A stretch of 64,000 nucleotides of DNA from Elmis aenea (lineage: Eukaryota; Arthropoda; Insecta; Coleoptera; Elmidae), in NCBI GenBank assembly GCA_947652605.1, contig OX393577.1:5890868-5954867 (forward strand), read 5' to 3'. The position numbers and the translations under genes were made by a program. The notes beneath the pieces were generated by a model, which was not told the DNA's origin, searched no databases, and saw nothing but the letters and a program-made list of their open reading frames with translations. Below, piece by piece: positions 1-11,519 of this stretch. The stretch's first letter is position 1; each line of letters opens with the position of its first letter.

Positions 1-62
1 CTCAAACAGTATGAGAAGATTAGGAAAAGTCCAAAAATCTAAAAAATGACTGCACTAAAGTA

Positions 63-308
63 CAGGGAATGCTAATAAAAGTCCCTCTAAAATAACATTT
101 TGAATCCAAAAATGCAATAAAAAATAGACCATTGTATTTGAAATAAGAAAATAGACGTCAACTTCCGGTATTTCCGGAAGTGTCGTCATATTGAAAATAT
201 TTTCAATAAACAGATCAGATGCCATTATGGTCATAAACAAAATTTCAGATCCATACCCTTTTTCATTCTTCATACATTTTTAATTCCCGGTCTGAATCAA
301 GCACCCTG
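63..308. mobile_element. MITE family A, copy 1 (TA-flanked)
   Basis: A 246-bp segment inside the importin-4 intron. It is closely similar along its length to 48010-48261. It starts TA|CAGGG and ends CACCCTG|TA, so the borders are inverted and flanked by TA as for Tc1/mariner-type MITEs. The inner part carries a short palindrome, TTCCGGTATTTCCGGAA, near 162. There is no coding capacity. The left terminus is more diverged than in the second copy. Confidence 0.75.
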
Positions 309-321
309 TATATGCGTATAT

Positions 322-401
322 ATGTGTATTATCATTATTGTGACATGTTCTACGCCTTTTAGGATTTTCAGAACAAATAAAGACTACTACTACTACTACT
401 A
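322..401 (+). repeat. Short LINE-like 3' tail with (ACT)n microsatellite
   Basis: An AATAAAG-like motif is followed directly by six ACT triplets (383-401). A polyadenylation-like motif next to a simple triplet repeat is typical of a severely 5'-truncated non-LTR retrotransposon tail. The length upstream is too short to assign a family, so it could also be a plain microsatellite. It lies in the importin-4 intron. Confidence 0.4.
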
Positions 402-493
402 TACAACTAGCAAAAATGTATTTAATTTTTTGTCCAAAGAAAACAAGCTTCAATATTATTTTATACAATATACAATTAAATATGAATACATAC

Positions 494-1790
494 CTTACTT
501 TTAGCTCTTATTAACCATCCAAGAACACCAATCGCTTTAATTTGAACTGTAGCAGACAATTGCTTGTTTGTTCCGATTCGCAAGCACAGTTCTACGATAC
601 CTGGTATGTGTGGAACTATTGCAGACACTGCATTTTCAATCATTTCTTCGATAATTTCATATATTTCGCAAGCTCGTTTTTCATCTTTTTGACAAAAACT
701 GTTAATTATTGTTAAAATTGTCGGCAGAAGATTGTGATAAACATTTATCATCTACAACAACAAACATAAAACAATTACATTTGTGTCTAGAAGTGTTACG
801 AATAATCACCTGTTGATGACCACCGATAATCAGTACCAAATGTTTCATAGTCAATACTGTATAATACGCAAGATCAGAATCTAGTTCGGTCAAGCTATTT
901 AATGTGTTTGTGAATAATGCCCCAAAAGATTCAGCATGAACGATGTACGTGTCTTTTGATATCTCCGTCATTATTGATAAAGTGTACATTCCCATCTGCA
1001 AGACACAAAATGTTAATACTTTATGGGTAAATTGGTTTCGTTAGGTGAAAATTTTAGACCACTTGTATTGCTAAGTACTTAAAAAATATATTAGGCGTCC
1101 CAATTAGGGCTTCCTGGCCTTGCACTTTTTTATATTATTTTGAGAGACGCAACTTTGGAATTAATCACAAAATATTTAGATGGACACGATTTGTTTAATG
1201 TAACTGTTACCTCTTTGTCCACGTTGTGATCACTGCTACATAGCGTATGTATGAACTGCATTAGTTCAGGCCAAGATTTGTTTGCAAACTCATGTTTCCC
1301 TAATATACCGATAAATTGCACAACAGCAGCCTTAACAGTTTTTTCTTTTTCATTTATAACTGCTTGCAACATGCCTTGTTTTATTCTGAAACAACAAAAT
1401 TATTTACATATCTCTTTTCGTTATTAACTCTTTCTCCCGTTACCTGTTGCGTATATCTTCATTTACTTTAGTCCAGTTTTGTCTTTTTCCTAAACGTCTT
1501 CGTAATAAAACTGCGGCTGTCTGTCGAATTTCTGGATTAGGAGAAGATACGACAACATCACAAAGTGCAGGAACAGCTTCGGGTTTTTTAAAAGCTTCTT
1601 TTAATTCTTTGGTCCCCTAAAAATATTCATATTGTTCGTTGAAGTCGTTATAACAAATAGAATAGTAAGGAGCATGCAACATGTGAAAGTTGAGGTTAGA
1701 AAACGGAATTTCGATTCAAAGAAATATAAAACATACTTGTTGAATTGTTTTGCTGTTAGGCACGAGGAGTTTGGCAACTATTTGTTCCAT
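494..1790 (-). CDS. IPO4: Importin-4 (karyopherin beta, Kap123 type), first five coding exons
   Basis: Nuclear transport receptor of the importin-beta family; family members carry cargo such as histones and ribosomal proteins through the nuclear pore under Ran-GTP control. Five exons join in frame: 1790-1737 (starts MEQIVAKLLVPNSK), 1616-1444, 1385-1211, 995-810 and 751-494. Each border shows GT donor and AG acceptor (for example CAA|GTATGT and TTTTTAG|GGG), and phases agree, giving 282 codons. Segments match vertebrate importin-4 in order: PALCDVVVSSPNPEIRQ with RRRLGKRQNW, then EMGMYTLSIM, then a KACEALE-like block (KRACEIYEIIEEM) and the VKSK-like end (RAKSK). These are N-terminal HEAT repeats. 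The start codon is the first Met of the family and lies close to the window's 1.8-1.9 kb GC step. The last visible exon ends in a consensus donor (GTATGT), so the rest of the protein, about three quarters of the usual length near 1080 residues, lies left of the window. No frameshift or stop is seen. Confidence 0.93.
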
Positions 1791-2881
1791 TTTGGACGAG
1801 GAACTAGAATTTCAACAAACAAATGTTATTTTATACTTAGTCAAAATACTTCATCCGTAAAAACTATTTAAACGCGTTCCTGTTGAATCTCATGACAGAT
1901 CATTTGTCACCCGGTTTGTGGCGCTCTCTGCGTTTTAATAGCTGTATCTTTGATTGTGTGGCGGGTATTTAAAAACAGTGAGACTACCTAAATATGTTTT
2001 TAACAACGTATTCTTGAACAGGCAGAGCTCCCTCCCTAAATACCGATTGTATAGTTCACATAATTTGAGAAATTAATTATTTTAAAACTTGAAGATCATT
2101 AATAACATTAGCCAAATACTTTTTTAAAACTCTTTTGTAAAAAAACCGAAAGGAATTGTTTATTTAGGGAATAGATTTGGAAGAATATAAATTATTTAAA
2201 GTCAAAGTTGATTTAGTTCCAATATTAAATACTTTTTCTAAACTTGCTATAACATTGAACTAAAATTTTGTTAACCTTTTCTTTAATCAAATCTAAATTC
2301 AAACTGGTTATCAATTCTTAAAGTATAATTATCATATTGTAATGATACAGCTTTTCAACGAAAATTTAGCCCTTGATAATTTTTTTTCTAGGAAATTAGC
2401 AAAACAATCTATAATATCGCAAATGATAAATGATTATTATTATTATTATATATGAACATTTCATGAAGTTGATTTGATAATTAGCAAGATAATACATTTC
2501 AATTTCTTTGCAAATGAAATAAAAATTGTTAGGTATTAACGTTAAACCCTTTTTAGGGACAACAATAACATTATTCATTGTTTTGACTTATCTAGAGATC
2601 ATAAAGGTGCCGACGATATAAGAGTGTAAAGTTAAAAAGACCAGCAAAGTTTTATAGTCTGACCTTAGTGGTCTCTGTCTGCAATAAACTATTTTGCGCA
2701 CTCAGCGATTTGTAATCTTTATATCGATAAATACTCTTCAGTATATTTCAGCTAGTAATCAGAATTTTATTAACCACGTCCAAGGGAAATCATGTCTCAT
2801 TTTATAGTTTGTTGCTGGAGTTATTTGAATTACTATTGATTATAATTTTTTGAGGCTAATTTTTAACTTTTACTGTGCATA
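1791..2881. other. Importin-4 5' flank and intergenic DNA
   Basis: Upstream side of importin-4. 1880-1990 is less AT-rich and probably holds the 5' UTR or promoter, but no clear TATA box or initiator could be fixed. A short (TTA)n run lies at about 2434-2450. No gene seen in the remainder. Confidence 0.4.
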
Positions 2882-3345
2882 CAGGGTGGTTCAAATTCGA
2901 TGGAATTACATGAGTATCTCGCTTAATATGCAAAATAGAGAAACGGTTCAAGTACCAAAAATGTGCAGTTTTTTAAGGCAAACTCGGATCCGTTTTTAAA
3001 AATATTCTATCATTTCCGGTTTTTGAGTTACTGGAAAATATTTTTTTGGTCATATTTATAATATGTCATATTTCCGTTATTGTTGTAAATATCTAAAACA
3101 TTTATGAAGGTTGATTTTAGATATTTTTATGCGAAATTCGATTATACCCAACAAAATTTTTGTACGCTCGCCGTTAGCAAGTTATGACTCAAATTCACCT
3201 TTTTTAAAAGAAAGCTTTAGTTGGCTATGACCTATTAAAATTCGTTATTTTTTTATCATTCTAGATATTTAAGGGTTGGTGTATTTATTTTCAATAATAC
3301 GCAAGTTACCTACGCAGGTTTTTTTTTTACAATTTCACTAACAAG
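2882..3345. mobile_element. Inverted-repeat element family D, left half
   Basis: Begins TA|CAGGGTGGTTCAAATTC and aligns through about 460 bp with the left half, and inverted with the right half, of the complete element at 52713-53354. The order of shared blocks is the same (ATGTGCAGTTTTTT, then a TTTCCGGTTTTTGAG block, then GTTGGCTATGACCTATT). The mirror-image right half is missing; mariner sequence follows instead. Non-coding. Confidence 0.75.
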
Positions 3346-3389
3346 TTTGTTTTTATTTACATCCTTTGAAATGTTCAAGCCAAAATCAT

Positions 3390-3937
3390 TTGCGTGTTTT
3401 TCTAATTCGTCGGGAAGACATTAACGATGACGATGGTCTAGGTCATCCGAAACCAGGAATTACTAATAACAACGAAAAAGTGCGTGAAGCGTTCAAAATT
3501 TGTTTTCAAGGGTCATACAGTCAATGGTAACTTCTACTCTGGCGTTAAGAAGCGTTTGTTAAAACAAATTGGTCGTGTTCGGCATTAATATCGCAAACCT
3601 GGCGGTTGGGCCCTGCTGTACGATAATGCACTGGCTCACTGTGCGGTCAAAGTAATTGCTTTTTTGGCACAAAAACAAGTGACTGTGTTGCAACATTTAC
3701 CGTATTCGCCGGATTTAGCACCGTGTGGTTACTTTTTGTTTCCACGGCTCAAAATATTCATAAAAAAAACGTTATCATAACATTTCATACATCAAAAGCA
3801 TTCCACAAACGGATATGGGATATGGCGCAGTCGTTTGATGCATTAGTTGGCCGTGCAAATCGTTGTATGGCCGCAGAGGGAATGTATTTTGTATAAAATA
3901 AAACATTTATCCCCAAAAACTTTTGCGACAGACCTTG
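3390..3937 (+). pseudogene. Mariner transposase relic (DD34D group) with 3' terminus
   Basis: Fragments of a mariner transposase in several frames. An N-terminal-region piece reads VFLIRREDINDDD then GLGHPKPGITNNNEKVREAF, matching the linker block of mariner transposases. After a gap, a C-terminal piece reads YDNALAHCAVK, FLAQKQVTVLQ, LPYSPDLAPCGYFLFPRL. The final catalytic Asp expected after LAPC is Gly here, so the enzyme would be dead even without frameshifts. The element ends at CTTTTGCGACAGACCTTG|TA (3937), a mariner-type inverted terminus resembling the irritans group. The 5' terminus is not found, and the central catalytic region is largely deleted. Confidence 0.85.
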
Positions 3938-3939
3938 TA

Positions 3940-5835
3940 TATGACTTAAAATCCGATTCTACATTATCAAATAACATACAAACTTAAAATCGATGTTCTT
4001 TAACAAATTACGCACTTTTTGATATTTACTTCGGTTTTCTCTGTCTTATTTTGCAGATTACTAATAATATTTTCAAGTTTAATAAATAAAGAATTTAGAC
4101 TCTCTCACAATACTAACACATAACTGACTCAGTGTTGTGGATAAATTGGAATTTTGGCGCCCTGGGCATGTCCCTACACTGCCCCTGCCTTTCCACGGCC
4201 CTGCATCAAAGTAAAAGAAACATTTTCACTTAAAAATTACAAACAAAGAAATATTTAAACATTAAGTTGTTATAATTATGCAGTGTCTCATTGGAACACT
4301 CTGTACAAGACATTAGATCAAAGTCAATAAGACGCTGAAGATAAAATGTAGACGCCTGAAATTAAAAAAAAAGTTTTTATTTATTATTTTTTAGTAGTTT
4401 TTATAAAAAGTAGATACATTAGGACTTATTGGTTAAAGTTTTGAATGGTTTTAATTGTAGTTATCTCCAAGTTTGTTGATATATCATACTACAAATCTTA
4501 CATCATAATAAACAAAATAACAACGCAGTAGACGTGTGACAGAGGTCATATTTTTATATTACTTTTGATTTTAGCTGTATAGAAGATTGGTAATTGACTA
4601 AAATTTTGTTCGCATCTCATTTGATAAATTGAAAAAATGTGATAAAAATTATTTGATAATAATTTTCGATCAATTTTATTTTGAAATCCTTACTCAAAAA
4701 TCATAATACATCGTAGTTGATTAGTTTCTAGTTACTAGATAATTGTTGGAATTTAACGTTAAAAATACTTTTCTAGAAAATATTGAGGACCTGAACGCAA
4801 AGCTGTAATATTAAAGTTTGTCATCATCGCTCATGGTGAAAAAAAAACTCGACGCTGACGCATTGTCGCAGCAAATATCAAATTATCACTTACAATTTGA
4901 AAGCAGTCTCCTTCGTATCATGAGCTTTCATCATATGTCTGAGTGGTATCGTCGACACATCGTATAACGCGGCAATCGGCGTTCCCCCCGTCCTGCTTTT
5001 AGTCAATTGCCCTATTTATAGCAGCCATTTTCATATAATTTTAGATGCACATTCATCTCCAATAAGTAACCACATTATCGAGGTCATTTTTCAAAAATTC
5101 CAAACATATTTTCTCGCTTGTATAAATAGATTTGCTTAAGTGTACACCATTTTACAGAAAATTGTAAACTAAAGTTAACAACCACCTTCATTAATTATTG
5201 TAAACATTAATTCACTGCAAAGTAGGTACTTCATTTTATATTGATTTTGTATTTCCTCGTAAAGATACGTCTTGAGCATGTGTTTTTGTGTAATCCTTCC
5301 TTTTTTTGTTATCACATTTACATTAAGGAATATTTAAGCAATGTTTTGGGTTTGCGGTTACCTATGACAACATAAAGATGTATTATTTCCGGTACACAGT
5401 ATATATTCTTCACGTACACCACGGTGGGAAAATCTATTTTTAGATATTTTATAATTTTTGGTTTGGTACAAATAATTTTCCAAGACGATTTTTTTGTTAT
5501 TATCTTACTGTTCTTGAAATACGCACCTCTTGCGTGTGCCTGTGACGTCTAGAAACGTTTAATAATCGGAATTTTACCAAGGAAAATACAGATTAATATC
5601 AGCTATGAAAGATGAAATGCGTCAGTGGTCCACTTCACTTAACCACAATAATGATTATTAGAAGTAATATGGAAAATCAAACGTTTATTTACATTTAAAA
5701 CGAATATAGTATTACATATAAAATGTAGCAGAATTTTTAACGTTTACTTAAAAAATCTTGAAGATTTTCGCTTGGGTGAAACAGTTTACAATAATTTTTT
5801 TGGTAAACACAAAATAAGTTTAATAAAAAGAAAAC
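3940..5835. other. Intergenic, with a GC-rich hAT-like right terminus near 4150-4194
   Basis: AT-rich sequence with no gene seen. At 4153-4194 a GC-rich stretch ends CCACGGCCCTG, like the right end of the hAT MITE at 38472 (CAACGGCCCTG). No matching left end or target duplication was found, so it is probably a solo remnant. Confidence 0.35.
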
Positions 5836-5837
5836 CT

Positions 5838-7055
5838 AACATATCGAAGCCATTTAGGAAAAAACGCCCAAGCGTCGCGTCGGTACCTCTTTTGCAAAAT
5901 ATGCCGCATATTGGATGATAACATTAATACATAGGTACCGTAAGACAACACTCCGTATAAGATACAATAACTAGAAAATTATTAAAGTCATGGTTCTAAA
6001 ATTACCTGGGCATGTTTAGCTAACATAGTCGAAGCCGTTTTTGACCATTTTAGCAAAAGACGCCCAAGCGTCGATACTTCTTTTGCAATATATACTGCAT
6101 ATTTGGATGATAACATTAATACCGCTAGACAACGCCCCGTATAAGATACAATAACTAAAAAATTATTTAAGTCATGGTTCTAAAATTACCTGGGCATGTT
6201 TAGCTAACACAGTCGAAGCCGTTTTTGTCAATTTTAGCAAAAGACGCCCAATCGTCGGTACCCCTTTTGCAATATATACCTACTGCATATATGGATGATA
6301 ACATTAATACCGCTAGACAACTCCCCGTATAAGATACAATAACTAGAAAATTATTAAAGTCATGGTTCTAAAATTACCTGGGCATGTTTAGCTAACATGG
6401 TCGAAGCCGTTTTTGTCAATTTTAGTAAAAGACGCCCAAGCGTCGGCACCTCTTTTGCAATATATACATATATAGATGATAACATTAATACCGTAAGACA
6501 ACACCCCGTATAAGATACTATAACTAGAAAATTATTAAACTCATGGTTCTAAAATTACCTGGGCATGTTTAGCCAATATAGTCTAAGCAGTTTTTGTCAA
6601 TTTTAGCAAAAGACGCCCAAGCGTCGGTACATCTTTTGCAATATATACCGCATATATTTGTAATATTTTTTAATGTTTTGGCTGTTAATTGATTTTTCTT
6701 AATGCACACATTTATAGTACCTATAATGTTACATTTATTATTACGTATACTATATTATTGTATATCGCCCTATGATTGGGGTTTACCCCTGTTGGGTGTA
6801 ATTTAATAAATAAATAAATAAATATATGGATGATAACATTAATACCGCAAGACAAGATACAATAACTAGAAAATTATTAAAGTCATGGTTCTAAAATTAC
6901 CTGAATATGTTTAGCCAACATAGTCGAAGCCGTTTTTGTCAATTTTAGCAAAGAACGCCCAAGCGCCAGTACCTCTTTTGCAATATATACCGCATATATG
7001 GATGATAACATTAATACCGCAAGACAACACCCCGTAAAAGATACAATAACTAGAT
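5838..7055 (+). repeat. Satellite array 1, ~184-bp monomers
   Basis: About six head-to-tail monomers. A CATGGTTCTAAAATTACC anchor recurs at 5989, 6173, 6361, 6542 and 6884, spacings 184, 188, 181 and then 342 where a retroelement tail interrupts. Each monomer contains TAGTCGAAGCCGTTTTTG, the short inverted repeat GACGCCCAAGCGTC (5-bp arms, CCAA loop), and GGATGATAACATTAATACC. The first monomer is partial and the last is cut at AACTAGAT. The same monomer in the same orientation forms array 2 at 35711-37125. No coding sense. Confidence 0.95.
6657..6821 (+). mobile_element. 5'-truncated LINE tail inserted in the satellite
   Basis: A ~165-bp segment interrupts one monomer between GCATATA and TATATGG. 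It ends in GTGTAATTTAATAAATAAAT followed by further AAAT repeats, the simple-repeat tail expected of a non-LTR retrotransposon inserted by target-primed reverse transcription. A short ATATA duplication may flank it. No coding sequence remains. Similar tails occur at 26911 and 54272. Confidence 0.75.
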
Positions 7056-7057
7056 AG

Positions 7058-7154
7058 GGGTGCGACAGTCAAACTGAATCACCCAGTATAGTGGTTTCTT
7101 CTTAAAATAAGGAAGTCATAAGGGTGCGACAGTCTAAATGAATCACCCTGTATA
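7058..7154 (+). repeat. Duplicated 33-bp MITE-terminus-like motif
   Basis: GGGTGCGACAGTC with a variable centre and ending GAATCACCC(A/T)GTATA occurs at 7058-7090 and again at 7122-7154, immediately after the satellite. The ends resemble the TA-flanked CACCCTG termini of the MITEs in this window. Confidence 0.7.
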
Positions 7155-8264
7155 CTTGTGTGTGCGTATTATTTAGCTGTCTAGTTTTATTTGTAGTGGT
7201 TTTTCATCATGATTTTTATCATTATCTTTTACACAAAGCATTAAAAACCCCATCATGTAACTTCAAGTAAAAACGTTACCCTTATAAGCGTGTAGCATAT
7301 TAAGCAACAAGTGGTTCAGTAAGTTACGAGCGTACTTATCTGCGTCTCATAAACTCAAAAACTCAAGTAATTCGGGCAGCACGACCTTTTTACTTTAGAA
7401 TACCACTTGACGAGCACCAATACATTCCACTCGCTCATATTTTTTAGAATTAGTACCTTGTGGAATGATTTGTGTGGCTTTGAAATTAAACGGAACGCAA
7501 TTTTCAATCTTAAAATACGACTCTCACTAAGTTAATGCTGTGTTTTGTTTACGCTTTTTGTTAATTTGTTAATACAATTAAAATGAGTTAAATTTTAAAA
7601 TCGTTGGAAAATTTCGTTGATTCATTATTTTATTATAAATATTACATGGTAAGTTGGTAAGAATTAATTGTTTTCAATTTAAGACGCAAATTTAGTGACA
7701 AGTATAGTTACAAATTTATAATACAAGTAATAATAATTATGATGTTATTAAAATATAAAACAATTTTGATGAGGCTCTTCCTTAATCACTAGTTAGGTAA
7801 CCAAAAGTTATAAAGATGTTGTACATGCTGTCAGGGCCGGCCCTAGTAAGCGCGGGGCCCGACGCAAGGACAAGCTGTGGGGCCCCCTCCCCACAAAAAA
7901 ATTATTTATACATTATCATACATAAATAATAAAATTTTGAACAAACATAAGCTAAAATAATATAAGAAACGTAACAAAACATTAAATTTGATAAATTGAC
8001 CATGAACGAAGGTAAGCAAAACAACTCATATTTTTATAAACGAGATAGAAACTCAATTAAAATTAATCTTTCTAGATTTTGCCTCCGCATTTGCACAATT
8101 TTCAAATTGTAATTCTTTGCTTACTTTCACTTGGAAAAGCAAATCATGCCAGAAAACTAAAGACACCAAGAATTTGTAATATTTTATTTGAGCAACCAAA
8201 GATTCTGCTTCACTTTTTGCGTTTCCGTAAACGTTTCAATTGGAAACAACAGATTTTCTGGACG
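7155..8264. other. Intergenic, with a hAT-like left terminus at 7832
   Basis: No gene seen. From 7832 the sequence CAGGGCCGGCCCTAG followed by GC-rich DNA (to ~7890) resembles the GC-rich ends of hAT MITEs. No matching right end was found downstream, so its extent is unknown. Confidence 0.35.
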
Positions 8265-8485
8265 GACGCAGAAAATAGCTTTTTATGTAAAGACTGGAAA
8301 GTGGTACTTTACTGGACGAGTAGGCAGTTTTTGGACGAGCCGTAGGCGAGTCCTGAAAGCATACGAGTCCAATAAAGACACTTTACGGGTATGTTACGTA
8401 CAATATTGTTTCTGCGTCCGCCACTGACACCAAAATCACTATCGTCACCATCTATAATTAAACAATAATTATTATAGTGATATAA
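8265..8485 (+). repeat. Interspersed repeat E, copy 1
   Basis: Closely similar to 43175-43358 plus 46131-46170: shared blocks GTGGTACTTTACTGGA, GAGTCCTGAAAGCATACGAG, GACACTTTACGGGT and GTTACGTACAATATT. This copy is uninterrupted at ATCACTATCGTCACCATC, the site where the second copy carries a 2.8-kb hAT insertion. Short open frames here are repeat-derived and not credible genes. Confidence 0.85.
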
Positions 8486-11400
8486 TTCGATAAAACTGTT
8501 TATAAACATTGTATTATTAAACCTGTAATTGGGGAATTCTATGCGAATGTGTCATTTTTTATAATCGCTTTAAATATTTGAAGAAATAAAACAGTTACGT
8601 GACGGTTATTGGTTGTGAAATATCCTGTGTGTTATATTTATTCATTTTATCACAACAGAAATCAAAACGTCATAGGAAACAAAGAAACATTCGTTAAATA
8701 TTGTTATTTACATTTACGCTAATAGTGCTGTTTTTAATTCGTTATTAATATTTACCTGAAAACTTATCATAGTTATGTAATATGTATGTATGTATACACT
8801 ATTATTATCAGTTAATCTTCTAATCGAAACGAAAGCGAAGCTAAAATATTTATAAAATAAATTGGATGTGTCATCATACACCTGTAATCGCAGAACAGGT
8901 TAATAATATAAGTTTTTAACATTGTTTTGGTAATATGATGTATTTTTTAAAAGACAGTTAATTGTTATGAATTTTTAATATTCCTTAAACCAGTGATCGG
9001 CCAACAAGAAATAATTGTTGACTAATTTCCTTTTTGAATTTTATTGTTGCAAACTTTCGGATTTTGTCGCCTTTTGTCACTCGTTTTGCAAAATCCTCAA
9101 TTATTGGTAACTTTTTTAATCGTCAAAAATTTCTTATAAACGCATTTGAAACTTGCATTTAATTTGTAACAGCATTTGTATCTAAAAATATTTCCAAAAA
9201 TCTTTTTATCTAAATGTGAACATGATTTAAAAAGGATAATTCTAAAACTTATTGTATTCTAAATATGTTCTACATATAACACTTAAAAATATTGTTTAAA
9301 AAAATTAGGAAAATATTTATGGACACTAGAAGAATTTTTTTTTGCTAAAGTCATTTAAAAATGAAGCATGATCGTAAGATATCTAAATATCTAAAAGAAA
9401 TATTTACAGCAGGCCAAGCCAAATTGTTTTATTTGGATGATTTTGTTAGCGGGATTATTAACTTTATAAATTTAAATATTTTATTTTAATATGAAACAGA
9501 GAGAGCTGAAAGGATGTTAATATTTATCAGGACACTCATATTTTATCTCTTTTTGGTTTTGATTGCACAAAATGTAGCTTTTTATCTCAATAATATCTCT
9601 TGTAATGATTATCTGTGCCACAGCAGGCACAAATAAATTTTTCACACTCAATTGTTGTTTAGATATTAAAATAAAAATATTATTACAGAACTTAATGCAG
9701 CATTATTACTTGTATCTTGGGTCCAAAGCACTTTCCTTTTCGTGCCTGCCTGCTTCACAAAAAAAAATGTAATCCGAGAATTTGTAGGTAAAAAATTGTG
9801 TAGCAAATGTAGATCACAAATTTGCGTTCATACCTTGAAATGTTTGTACTAAATGTAGATTATATTTATTTTCCTTATAGATATTTGTAAGTTAATTTTG
9901 TGAATTATCTTATTAAATAAAGTATACGGACCCATAATTATTATTTTTTTAATTAAAATAAATTTAAAACGTTTTGTCTTAAATGAAAATTTATATAATA
10001 CAGATCAAACGTCTATGGAAAACAATTAATTATTTCTCAATCAATCATGTTTGCACCGAGAAGAACTTAACACCTTAACAGTCAAAGCTAGTCTTCCTTA
10101 TGGTTTTCTCTGAAAGTATTCATGATATAAAATCGCCGAAATCTGATTGTTTCCAGTATTTTGCGTAATTCTAGTAAACCACGGATTTTCCCGGAAATAT
10201 ACTTCCTCTACCCACACATATTTACATTATATCCGATTTAGCCTACTTTAATCGGTGCAGTAAAAACTGAAGAAAAACGCGATATACTGCGAATTTTTAG
10301 TTGATTGAATAGAAATTTTACTGTTTAGTTACAGAATATCTGGAAAAAAGACTATTTTCTACGTTAGACCGAAAGTATATACCGGGTGTAAATGAAGTGT
10401 GGTAGTTTTGATTTTAGATTACCAGGATCTCTTAATAAATCTTCACAATAATTTAAAGTTTTTGGAGCAGACTTTTAATAAAAATACAAGTTATTGGTAT
10501 CGATAGATTCGTTAGAAGATGCTCCATTTAAATAACCGCTAGTACCACAATAGTACCATTTAAAAAAATTGACTTTTTGTCAAAAAACCGATTGCGCGAC
10601 CTTCAAAGCCGATTAAAGTAACCTTAATGTAATTTAAAATTTACAAAAACGTTTGTTGGACAATTGTTGACACAATTAAATTTAATTCATGCAGGTCAGT
10701 GCACCCTTAATAAGAAATTAAATTCTGTTTCAAAAATTTTTTGAGGTTATAAAAATTAATTAAAATAGTGCAGTTGTATCCAAAATCGCTTCCTCTTTCC
10801 AAAAATGTAAAAATATACAGGGTGTGCTATTTAAAATAACAAAGTTGGGGTCATTTCCGGCGAAAACGGAAATGAAACAAACGTGTGCATGTGCTCAAAA
10901 AGCCCGGTTTTTTGCACATATCATTTATTTAAAATCAAAACTAAAGCAAAAAAGGGTATAATATTTTCACTATTAACTCTCATTCAGGCACCTAAGCCGA
11001 TGATAACCTTATAACGTTTAAAATCATCATTAAAATGTTAGTAGGAAAAGTAACGCTATTTAATTTTGTAAATAAATACTTAAATACGTTATTTCTTTGA
11101 ATTAAATTGAATTTCCCAGAACATCCTACGTCTTTAGCATAAAATGATTCAACCACGTAGTGCAACGCTAATTGTAGACTAGGTGTCTGCGTTGATTAAG
11201 ACCACAAAAGAACAAGTCACGATGTAAAAATAGAAACTGATTATAAGGGATAAAATTATAATTTCCTCTGTGGTGCTTCTCTGACCGCTTCCGAATTGCT
11301 CAAAATAATCATAATATTTACTACTATATCAATTTTAAGAAGTGCCATTCCCTTTCGGGTAATGTTGACGTAATTTTGTTGTATGGTGTGACGTAGAACG

Positions 11401-11519
11401 TTTTAAAAGAGGTAAAAATTGTGGCAAAAAGACCGAATCACAACGTTTTGTATTGTTTATATGGGTAATTTATTAGTATTTCAGATGATAACACAGGCCG
11501 ACATTTCAGAACATTTCTG
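8486..11519. other. AT-rich intergenic DNA with two TA-flanked MITE-like termini
   Basis: No gene seen in 3 kb. TA|CCGGGTGTAAATG at 10382 and TA|CAGGGTGTGC at 10818 resemble left ends of TA-targeting elements; no mirrored right ends were identified. Confidence 0.35.

Noticed and set aside
1632..1871. 79-codon plus-strand frame over importin-4 exon 1
   Set aside because: It is antisense to a well-supported exon and its introns, with no recognisable domain.
5838..7055. CRISPR-like array
   Set aside because: The regular repeats are full ~184-bp tandem monomers with no distinct spacers, in a eukaryotic genome. It is a satellite.
7832..7890. Complete hAT element starting at CAGGGCCGGCCC
   Set aside because: No complementary right end or 8-bp duplication could be found; only a terminus is reported.
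8079..8509. Open frames of 66-88 codons around 8.1-8.5 kb
   Set aside because: They lie in interspersed repeat E, occur on both strands and are not conserved as protein in the second copy.
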